From NCBI GenBank assembly GCA_003260075.1, contig QLIY01000200.1, forward strand, positions 69,126 through 133,125: a stretch of DNA of 64,000 nucleotides, written 5' to 3'. The position numbers and the translations under genes were made by a program. Under the pieces are notes generated by a model. The model did no database searches. It was not told the DNA's origin and saw nothing but the letters and a program-made list of their open reading frames with translations. This stretch comes from Phallusia mammillata. Taxonomy: Eukaryota; Chordata; Ascidiacea; Phlebobranchia; Ascidiidae. Within the stretch, counting starts at the first letter, position 1. Every line of letters begins with the position of its first letter. Below are positions 37,344 to 47,600 of the stretch, piece by piece.

Positions 37344-38009
37344 TTACACCGACATTGTATCTTTCGTTGGTTTTAGCCATTTGTAATAAACAACAAGATC
37401 CACATGTGGACCAACATTCTTACCATGAAATGGTTTAGTCCCATCATAATCAACAAAGTCTTCAAAACGCGATCGCTTTAAAATCCTAAAGCCCATTTTA
37501 TCAGCTATGCGGTGCATAAAGCTGTTAGTTGAATACATCCCAATAGCTTCACAACCTATTTCAACACCTTTTGCTACACTTTGGTTCAATAGTTTTGTTG
37601 CAAGACCAAGTCCAGCGTATTTTGGACTTACACACGCTGAACCAAAAGTCATGTAGGTTTTTGCTCCGATTTCTTGTCCATAATCACCGATTGTATTGAT
37701 ATAGCGATACATGATTGAGTCGCCAACGTTTGGAACCAAATGTGCTTTGTTTGGTGAAAGGGTATTCGCACACATAGCTATTAATTTGCCCGTGCTTTTT
37801 TCCCGAAATCCAAAAGACAAGTTGCATGCCAACATTCCATCTATTCGTGTCAAGTACGTATTGCATAATTCTTCTTTAGTCATTGAACACATTTGAAACA
37901 AGGGTGTATCTACAATATAGTGAGCAGTAACGAATCCCTTTACTAGGTCACTGTTTTCTGAAGTCAAAGTCATCAATTCTAGATCTTCAATGTTGTTGTT
38001 GTAGTTCAT
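37344..38009 (-). CDS. GNAT acetyltransferase, second single-exon copy
   Basis: A 221-residue relative of the protein at 25313, with the same CoA loop ([22 protein letters not shown]) and near-identical C-terminal third. The N-terminal third is more diverged (FVTAHYIVDTPLFQ in place of [14 protein letters not shown]), which could alter acceptor specificity. I place the start at 38009 (MNYNNNIEDLEL), which aligns with the other copy; an upstream in-frame ATG at 38096 would add 29 residues with no counterpart. The flanks also match those of the first gene, so the copy arose by DNA duplication, not reverse transcription. The frame is intact. Substrate unknown. Confidence 0.85.
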   Translation of the reverse strand: MNYNNNIEDLELMTLTSENSDLVKGFVTAHYIVDTPLFQMCSMTKEELCNTYLTRIDGMLACNLSFGFREKSTGKLIAMCANTLSPNKAHLVPNVGDSIMYRYINTIGDYGQEIGAKTYMTFGSACVSPKYAGLGLATKLLNQSVAKGVEIGCEAIGMYSTNSFMHRIADKMGFRILKRSRFEDFVDYDGTKPFHGKNVGPHVDLVVYYKWLKPTKDTMSV

Positions 38010-38276
38010 TTTTGTGAATATGAGCTGAATTAATCTCGTGGCAAGTTCGGCGAAATAAAATTTATGAATTTTTAGAAAAAAAATGTTCTTTTTCAAAACC
38101 TATTCCTGCAAAATGTGTTAGCCTATCTCAAGAGTTTGAATTTGGTTAATTGTATAGTTATTACAAAAAAACGAGTACAAAAAAATCAAGTTGAATTTTA
38201 TTGCAAAAGGTTTTTCTGTATTTTATTGTAGAGCAAAAAAAAAACGAACAAATTAAACTAAAAACTCAAAATTTTT

Positions 38277-38528
38277 CTTAATAATATTGTAACGTTCCAC
38301 ACGTTTTGTAGGTCACCAAATCAGTTTTATTATTACCTTAGTTTGTCTGTACGATCTTATTCAAATAGAATCCAACGATTAAACACGATAATCACAGATA
38401 TAAAACACACACAGCAATCTAGCCACACCACGAGACAAACAGGCGGGGGGGGGGGGGGGGGGGGGGGATATTGTAACGTTCCACACGTTTTGTAGGTCAC
38501 CAAATCAGTTTTATTATTGGGGGGGGGG
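38277..38528. repeat. 60-bp duplication around 23- and 10-base G-runs
   Basis: Bases 38277-38334 recur at 38468-38518, a piece enclosed by a G23 run (38445-38467) and a 10-base run (38519-38528). As elsewhere, the fragment looks like a contig end placed between gap fillers. Confidence 0.7.
38356..38371 (-). other. Exact copy of the Ciona 16-nt spliced leader
   Basis: The minus strand reads ATTCTATTTGAATAAG, then ATCGTACAG. A spliced-leader RNA gene would need GT directly after the AAG, so this is not one. It lies 347 bases upstream of the GNAT start at 38009, on the same strand. It could be a remnant of a reverse-transcribed trans-spliced message, or chance; an exact 16-mer is unlikely by chance in 64 kb. 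Confidence 0.6.
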
Positions 38529-39579
38529 AATATGAATTGCAAATCTATTTTAGGACTCCGTTAAAGGTAAATAATTCCTTACCGTTATAACATTGTCACT
38601 AGGTTAAATACCATTGTATACAAAATCACTTGACCTGGTAACAGAGTTCCTTGACCTAGCTAAAGAAGGACTAAACCAAAATGTGAGTTCGAAACGGCTA
38701 CGTTTCCTAGCTAACTGCGATATTGATTATATGTGCCATTTGTCCGCAACTACAAATAACATTCTCAAGTTACGGAATGCATAGCAATTAGCAACACATT
38801 GTATTTCCCGCGAAATTCGAGAAACTTATTGTTTTTATGTCATCAGTTTCGAAAATATATTTCCATACATTGGAGTCGTTCATGCTGTATAAAAACAACA
38901 TAAAAATAAAATAAAAATACTTTCTACAATTGCATTTATAAGAAAATAAAGCCTGTATTTGAAAAATTATGTAACTTGCGCAATATGAAAACTTTGGCAG
39001 AATAAAAAAAAACTTTTCTAACCTTTAAACAGGACAAGATATATTAAAGTCTCGTCATTTATCACGCGTTTACCCTGTTACGTAATAACCGAAAAGTAGA
39101 CTGCCATGCGTTGTTGTTAAGAGTTTTTGTGCAGCCCGCAAAGTAACTTTCAGAAGTTACATTGATATAACCCATCTTTAGAAGTTACATTAAAATAACC
39201 CAGATATTATTATGCCATTGTTTTCACACAAATTAATAAAGTACTGCTGGTTCTTGCACTCTGCTAGACTTTAATGATGCAATGTACACTTTATTGTCAT
39301 GTTACACTGTAACAAATGTTTTAATAGACCGGCCCTCGACTACGCAAAAGTTTGTTTTGTGTCTTTAAGGGTGTTTGAGTTTGACACCCCCGCCATAACA
39401 CAAACGCAACTAAGGTACCACAACGAAAAATAAATGAAAACAATAAAGTAACGGTGACTAGCAAGTAAATCAAAATACACAAGCAACAAAATTTCGCTAC
39501 ACTGTTGTTGGCAAAACAAAAATACCTGTTTAAAGCAACTCATTCTTGTATATTCTGATTGTTGTACATTTTGTTGCAG

Positions 39580-39650
39580 AATCGTCCTTTTAAACTATGG
39601 CCTTATCAGCTTGTTCGCACTCTGTCAATTGATACCGTCCAAAAAAGAGT
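39580..39650 (+). pseudogene. Decayed duplicate of GCP2 exon 14
   Basis: The segment after the acceptor ttgttgcag matches 31538-31611, but 'cacacaac' is shortened by four bases, which shifts the frame, and the donor side is changed. It belongs to the segmental duplicate downstream of the intact gene. Confidence 0.85.
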
Positions 39651-40202
39651 AACTTACACTGACGCTGATCGTCTGCCACTCTTTTTGAGTATATTTTGTA
39701 TATTGTCCAAGAAATAGGTACGGAAATATTTTACCAGTTTTTTACAATTTTCCAGTCCTATGAAAAGACTGTACTTTGCGCTTTTTCCGTGCGTGTATAG
39801 ATAGACTGTATTATTTTACCTAAAGGGGGCATTGTCATGTTTTTTTATTTTGTAAACATCATAATTTAATCAAAAGCCCAAAATGTTTCCTCTTTGCTTT
39901 TCGACAATTTGAGAGCAAAATGCGGACGTTTTGCTTTAATCACACGTTTTTGATTTTAGGACAAGATAACAATGTAATTGTCGTGTGTCGAGGAACCTTA
40001 TTGCCAAGTTCTTTGCATGATTTATAATTGGAAAAATCAAACTGAAATTCCTTCTATGTTTTGACAATGATGGGATCGTTTTTATTGAAGAAATTACGTT
40101 TGTACATAGAATTTGTTTTGTGGCGTACAAGAAGAGCTTTGTTGTTTATATTGGCATTAACAGTTTACACGTACAAAAATCGAACAACCATTTTGCTTTC
40201 AG

Positions 40203-40890
40203 TTGTCAAGTCTCTTGATCCGACTGAACTGAGTCTAAGTCAGGGGCGGGCAACTTCTCCAGTCGGCGGGCCTGATATGGGAAAATGAAGTACTTGGCGG
40301 GCCGGATTCCTGAATCGATACATTAATCGCGTATTTATCCAGTGATTTAAAACGGATTTTTGACCACCTAAACCAAATACATTCAAGAACATCACAAATA
40401 CAATACAGTCCAAACAATCTAACTGATATAACATAAAATTATTCACCACAGCAAATTTAATGCATACACCACAGACTTAGATACTGGTGAAACACTTACT
40501 AGGCTATACGTGTGGAAACAAAGGAAACCGTGAAAGCAGGCCACACACATGGTTGGCAGTTATGTCGTAACAATGGACGTAAGGTGCAATGGTAACAACG
40601 GCGGGAAAGTTTTTTGCTATTGGGGAGCGTTAATGTCCGTTACAACTATAATTTGACGCAGTAAGCAAGTAGTGGGGGATTGCGGCAGACTGTGGCCGCG
40701 GGCCACATTATCATGTAAGACCTGGAACTGTCTGCGGGCCGCTCAAAATCCCGTCGCGGGCCGGATCCGGCCCGCGGGCCGTATGTTGCCCGCCCCTGGT
40801 CTAAGTGGATTGGAATCATTCGCACTTGATTACACCGTCCATTGGCCCCTGCCTCTTGTTATATCTAGAAAAGCCGTCACCAAATATCAA
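40203..40890 (+). pseudogene. Duplicate of GCP2 exon 15 split by a hAT-type insertion
   Basis: Bases 40203-40240 and 40799-40890 together match exon 15 (31977-32098), including [24 protein letters not shown]. They are separated by the element at 40241-40798. The last base before the donor changed from CAG to CAA. With exon 14 frameshifted and the exon 16 acceptor lost, this copy cannot encode GCP2. Confidence 0.9.
40241..40798. mobile_element. 558-bp hAT-type MITE with perfect 8-bp target duplication
   Basis: The termini CAGGGGCGGGCAAC and GTTGCCCGCCCCTG are perfect inverted repeats. The flanks at 40233-40240 and 40799-40806 are both GTCTAAGT, an 8-bp duplication of exon 15 sequence, the hAT signature. 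GC-rich subterminal strings (ggcgggcc, gcgggcc) repeat near both ends. No transposase frame is visible. The intact exon at 31977 shows the empty site. Confidence 0.93.
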
Positions 40891-41053
40891 GTGATAAATG
40901 TTCATGAATAGTTTCCCCATTAGCCGTGTAAGTTATCCATCTTGATTTCTAACAGTTCTGCAACTGTCTCCGTTGCCTCCAGTGTGCAAACCTGTATGCT
41001 AAAATGTCCGAAGAATGTAGTTTTTTCTGTTTGATTATATTCTTGATTTAAAG

Positions 41054-41135
41054 ATGTTGTTTCGGCATTTATTTTACTGCACACATGTTAAACAACAATT
41101 AAGGAACGGCTAGATCGGATTCAAGAGCCTAAAAA
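41054..41135 (+). pseudogene. Decayed duplicate of GCP2 exon 16
   Basis: It matches 32385-32465 (LFRHLFYC region) but the acceptor 'ttacag' has become 'ttaaag', and the copy jumps after 'gagcctaaaa' to sequence that follows the GCP2 polyadenylation signal. Exons 17-21 are therefore deleted from the duplicate. Confidence 0.85.
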
Positions 41136-41682
41136 CGTGATTTTTAACCATTTTTTCCCCCCAGAACTTTGAATTCTAAGTATTTTTCAGATTAGGAGTA
41201 TGTTTAATCCAAGATTTGTGTCCTGTTTTTATATACGTTTGGTTAGTCTTCAATGAATTAGATGAGATGTTTGAAAGATTTCCGCAGAAGAGACAGACTA
41301 ATTAATCTTGTTCTTCGTCTTTGGTAACAATATAATTTTCTTTAGTCCGTCTAAATATTATTGTTTAGAGCATATGAAAATGCATCAGTTTTCTTTCTTT
41401 TCGCTCAATGTTCATTTCATGCTTTTTTGTTTTGGCGATATTTTATTTTGTACATCATCATATGATAGAAAAACGGCAGTTTCGCGAGGATTCAAGTACT
41501 ACGTACATCGACATTGTCCACAAACATCGCGGAAAATCAGTTACAAGAAATGTATAAATACACGTGGCACGGTTGTACGTATAAAAAGGAATGAAACAAA
41601 CGCTAAAAGATCGACCATTTGGTGTTACAAAGAACAGCGGCACGCCAGGTCCTGCTGGGCTACAACGCCAAAACAAAATTTT

Positions 41683-44600
41683 TTATTTGGTCACGTCATC
41701 GCTTTTCTTAGCAGTGACGTCACTGGGAACAGCTTTCTCGTAAGTGAGATTTTGATAGTGGGTTCCAGGTTGGGATTGCATTTGCATGTAGAGGCCTGAA
41801 TTTCTACCGTTTTGGTCCTTGACTTTGAGTTTCTGTGTTTTGCTTTTCTTGTCTGGTTTCGGCGGAGCTTCGACCTTACTCATGGAACAGTAGCTCTCGC
41901 CTGATTGGGGACGCTCGTTGAGGGAGCTAGGTCGGTCGTAGAGAGAAGTAATGGGGTTTATCTCAAAAACAGGGGAGCTGGGGCTTGCATACCATCCTTC
42001 GTCGTTGGAAATCGAACCTGATAAAAAACGTGAATGGTTGTCAGTAAACACAATAGAAGTTTTCACTCGCTGATATTGCAGTTATGACCCCTGGTGGGTA
42101 AAACCAAGCCACTACGATTTTTATTTAGCTATCAACGAATCGTAATTGACTCCCAAACAGCTTTGGGGAAATTTCGTCAAACAGGGTATAAGTTAGATTT
42201 TGTAAACTTCATGCGTGCATTTACACCAAGCTTGATAAACTTCCGAGTTAATGATATGTATCCACACGTTTGGATATATGCTAAAAGCAGCAATACGTAT
42301 TTTTGACATTTTGAGGGCGCTGAACTCACCGTTCATCCGGTCAATGGTTGTTGGATCGATCGAAACTTTAAAGGACGAATCCGGCACAGGAACTGGTACC
42401 TTGTTGGCTGCGTAAATAAAACAAATCAATAACTTATTAATCCATAAACATTATTCATTAAACTCCAAGGCACAAATCTTACCAGTGTCGTTTTCACTAG
42501 TCGACCCTACGTCGTCTTTGTTTGTGACGTCATCGGTCTTAGAAGGGGATGGAGGTTTGTCTTGCTCTACCAGCTTGAAAGATCCCTCGGATGCAATAGC
42601 ATATTCCGATTCAGGGCTTTCATTCAAGGATGCTATCTTCTCCTTTATGGATGACGGGCTCTGGTAGTGGTTTCCTACTGCCCCGGGCACAAACACGTCA
42701 TCGTTGGTGACATCAGGCGCTTGTGACGTCGACGCTATGGATGGCCGGTTTTTGGGCGGCACAGCAGGTTTTCGAATGTCGTTGCTTTTAGGGTTCGATT
42801 CTGTTTGCAAAACATAATATGTTGTGATAAAGCGTTTCACCAGTAAAGAAAAGTGGTATTTAATTTAAGTTGGCTTAAATCTAAATCAGTTTGAAGTCTA
42901 AATTTATACATGGCCTGCTACGCATTGGCGTTTTTCAAATTAAACAACCTTTTCACCAGTGAAAGAAAGTAATCAAGTTTCAGTTGGTATAGATTTGTTG
43001 TAGGCTGAATAGGTTTGTGCGTTGTTTTACCTGGACTGCTTCGCAATGGCGTTGTTCGAACTGGAACTTTAGGAGGCTTTTTAGTTACTGGCTCCGGCTT
43101 TGCGTTCTTCTTTCCGAAGAAATTCCTGATTCCCTTTTTCTTCCCTTTCGCGGGGGCCTGGGAAGCTGATTGAACCGGAATGGAAACAACCAAATTTGCG
43201 GCTGAACCTTTCTTTATGTCTGTAAATGGGAATTGTTTTTTAGTTCGATTTATAGGTTCGTTTTTAAATCAGCTTTAAACACTGGGACAACTTACAAAAG
43301 GTTTTGGGTCACTTATATGTTTGGGCCATGCTATGGCAACAAACAAACAAACATGCTTTTGTTTGGAAAACGTACTTATGCTATGACCACTAAATGGACA
43401 ACAGTTTATATCCCATGCCTGTATTGCAAAGGTATTATGGATGTGAAATTGTCATTTTCGTTAATTTAGATGGGAAAGTTTTTGCTTTTTTGCCACTTGT
43501 TGCCATGCTTGGCTTATAATGCTCTTTGTTTACACGAAAGTTGGTTTTTAGTTAAATATTAAGTAAGCTTAACTATTTCGTTTACCTGCCACATCCTCGG
43601 TACGCATGTAATCAATCTGTTGATAGGGGTTGTCATCAATATCTGGACTCTGTGCAGCGACTATACCGTTCGGGGGAAGCCCCTCATTATCCAACGCCAT
43701 AGAGTACGGTTCTTCGGTCGGTGGACCTGTAGCGCCACCTGTGAAAATTATTTGTTTCTGATTAAGGAGTTGTTTCGCTAGCTAGGTTAAAAGTCCATAT
43801 TCGTGTCATATACTTAACATGGTGAACAGAATGTTAACTCAAATGAATCTTGCAACAAGGCCAGTGAAACATAATATTACCGTAACAACTAGAAAAACGT
43901 TTCGATTGTATTTTAATCTACACCTTTTGAAATGAAATTTTTGCACCAGTATTACCGTTAAAAGTTGTGGTGGTGGTGGTGGTGGTGTTGTTGGTGGTAG
44001 TTGGCGTATCTTCAAACAGTCCGCGTTTCGCCCTGGCGATGGAATCAATGCTTGCATTTGATCCACTTCTGAGAAATTAAAGCAAATGTAAAAATTTTTG
44101 CCCAGTTTAAGAATCAATCTCCGCCAAACGAATACTTGGAATCGTAAAACTTTGTACCGTTTTCGACCTTTACGTTATGGGGTGTTTACCGGTATAATGG
44201 TCCATGTCCATTTCTAGTAGCCATTTCATCCGAGCTTAAAAAGGGAATTTCAACATAGGTGTTTTCCCGCGGCTGAAAAGAAACAAACTTTATTCATATT
44301 TTTTTCCGGGCGAAGTAAGCAAGCAGAGTCTTTACACACAAAAATCGATCTCTAATCAAGATCAAAATTAAGTTGGATACTAATTGGTTAATGCCACATT
44401 TACGTTTAACAGTAGCTATTGATAGGCTGCCATCCATATTCTGGTTTACTTAACATATATATTTTTTTATTGTGAACTGTTTTTCAAACTATGACATTTT
44501 GATCTAAACTCACACGCTCCGTCCAATCGTCTTCTATCATTGGCTGAAATACTACGTCGTTAGTGGCATCCTGACTTCCTTGCTTCCGTCTGCGACGCGC

Positions 44601-47600
44601 GAAAATTAAAGCTACCAGCACGATAATGATGACCAATAGGAGGGCGAGACCAATCAGCAGAAACGGGTACCTGCAAAAAGAATATTCTGGTTAGCAAATA
44701 GTTGAATGCCAAAATCGTTTTGTGGTCCTTATTGCAGTAATTTTATGTTTTTAGACTAAAACAGACTGTCCGTCTATGCTAAGTCATTTTGGATCAAAAA
44801 TTACAAAATATAATGTGAAATATTTATTTATTATGTATTTAAAAATTCTAAATCATTCTTTTAAACCGAAAAGTGAACATAATCCCTGATGGACAGTAAA
44901 AAGAAGAAAAGAGTATTCCAACGTGGTAAAGTATTTTAAACGAAATGATTATATACTTATAAGGTAAAGCCGCCCGGGTTAAGGTATTGCCCAACACCAC
45001 AGCAAATTACGCGATTCCAAGCCATGTCAATCAAAACCCCGCGCGGTCAAACCCTTTTACCTAAATAGGACAGTGACGATTATGGACCCCGTGATGACGT
45101 GCAACGTGTTTTCTAACCATTGTTTAAAGCTGCAACCATTCGTTACTCTGTTCACGGTGAATGGTCTGATTCACATTTAATTTATAGTACGTTTTCTACT
45201 TCATTGTTTCGCAATCCACAATGCTTTTCGTCGAAACTAGTTTACTGTATGATCTATCAATTACGCCTTCCTTATTTTGCGCTTTATGATGTATGAACGC
45301 CACACAGCTATTTCCGGCTTGTTGATTGTTCGAGTGCAGTTATTTCGCTTTGTTGTTCTTTTCCCCCCCCCCGTCGAAACTAGTTTACTGTATGATCTAT
45401 CAATTACGCCTTCCTTATTTCGCTTTATGATGTATGAACGCCACGCAGCTATTTCCGGCTTGTTGATTGTTCGAGTGCAGTTATATCGCTTTGTTGTTAT
45501 TTTCCCATCAACACAACATTGCGGAACAGTTTTTGTTTACCCCCCCCCCCTAACCGTGAACATTTTTGGAGATACAACCAACCACATTTGGGTGTGTGTT
45601 CTCGTTATGGTGTTAGTAGCTCTACCGTTCTTTTCCCATCAACACAACATTGCGGAACAGTTTTTGTTTAACAATACTAAAGAATTAAAATGTTACCAGG
45701 GCAGTGGTTCTTTTGTTGAGCCTGCTGCTTCCGCGACAGCATCTGTTGATGGTTCCGATGCGTTTGTAGCTGCAAAATAAATATCGTGTGCGTAATGTAA
45801 TGCAATACAACTTTAACATTTAATATTTCATACAGGATGTGTCCCTTCAATAGTAGGCATCTAACGTCGACGATTACCGAATAACTGTTTTTTTGTCAGT
45901 GATGTTAATGCCGAAGCAGCCGTTTTTATATCAGAATTAATCAACACAACGTTTTGAAACGATATACTCAAACGATATACCTTTTTTGGCACCATCAGTC
46001 TCTCTTATTCAAATAGAATATTAGAGGGAAAACTGTCACATTTAAAGGGTCCCTCCAATGACTAGTTTAATTTCGCGGGTTCGTGGTTGACAATACAAGT
46101 ATAAATCAACATGAAACTATTTCCAGTAAAAACATAATCTACCAAGTCCAAATCAGGTGTAGGTTTAACTTGGCTCGATTTTTTGACACTTAATTATTTA
46201 AATTTAGCCTGAACTACACTTTACCGGCAAACACCCACCGGGTAAGCAAATCGTTTTTTGATTTATTTCAGGAGTAAAATAATGTTGTTCACTCTCTTAC
46301 CTGTACGCTCAGTCCCAGTTGTTATAGGCGTTGGGGTGATTGGGATTTTACTTGTCGTTTCGGGGGGTATCAATGGCCCTATTGTCGTGATGATTAGGGG
46401 CGGTGTGGAAGCGGGTGTTGATGATGTCACTATAGAAGGATTGGTGGTCGTAGGTTTCGGTGATGACGTCAGGCTTGTCGTTACTGGGGCGAGTGTCGTC
46501 ACGGTGGTAGATTCCGGGTTTGGGGTAGTGGGAATACCTAAAATGAATAACACCATGAGACCTTGAATATATGATTGAGACTTTTTATCGACAAACATGT
46601 ATTCTGCTGCAAAGAGAAAAAAATGAAATTGGGCGAAAATTAACCAAAATCGGTATTAAAGAATCATGCGAAAACAAAATGATTGTAAATAAAGTACGTG
46701 CAATGTTACTGAAATGACGTGATTTAAAATACGTTATAACTCTGTTTCTCGTGGCAATGACCTTATGGTACATAAACGTCTGTTAAATATCTCAGATTTG
46801 CTTTGAGATTCATTTTCCGGCCTTGAGATCAGATTATCATAAATTTTTAAGCTTTTGTATGACCGCCGTCAAGAAAATCGCCCAGTTACAGAAATTATGC
46901 TTTTCAACACGATTGCAGACGCACAAACGTTTCAAATGGCACAAACAATAATGATGTGCTAACATGCACTTAATGGAATGGTTACAATACAGTGTTATCG
47001 TTAAATACAGAATCTTGTGATAAACCTCGTTTTGCCGTGGAAGGGTTACGTGTACCGTTGCATAAAGGACAGGACACTGATTCTTTCACACAATGCGGAA
47101 GTGAAAATATGAGACCATAATTCAAGCGATTTTTTTCATCACGCCGATTACTATATTTGGATGCGATCTTAGCAATAGGATAAGTGCAATCTTGATGACG
47201 TCAATTTTGACTTTATGAGGTTATTTTTAGACTCGAACTCTATTGTCCGTTTTCGACTGATGTGACTTTCGCCTATGAGATGTGGATTGGGACTTTTACT
47301 ACATACCACAGTGTTGCAAAAGGAATAATTTACACAAAAATACAAAGTTAAAAAATCATATTTAAAGGCAGTGCTTGATTGGCTTGTGCTGTTTAGTAAA
47401 ATTAAATACAAGTGTTCTAATCGTGCAAAAGATACCCCCCCCCCCAGTGTTGCAAAAGGAATAATTTACACAAAAATACAAAGTTAAAAAATTATATTTA
47501 AAGGCAGTGCTTGATTGGCTTGTGTTGTTTAGTAAAATTAAATACAAGTGTTGTAATCGTGCAAAAGATTATGTGCATTAAATAATGAAACACGGCACCA

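Noticed and set aside
37080..38100. Second GNAT gene as a processed retrocopy
   Set aside because: The single exon and nearby leader sequence suggested it, but the non-coding flanks match those of the first gene, which indicates DNA-level duplication.
38356..38371. Spliced-leader RNA gene
   Set aside because: The leader is followed by AT, not the GT donor required for trans-splicing; the same holds at 46004.
46258..46566. Plus-strand valine/glycine-rich open frame
   Set aside because: It is the shadow of the Thr/Pro-rich stalk exon of the receptor on the minus strand.
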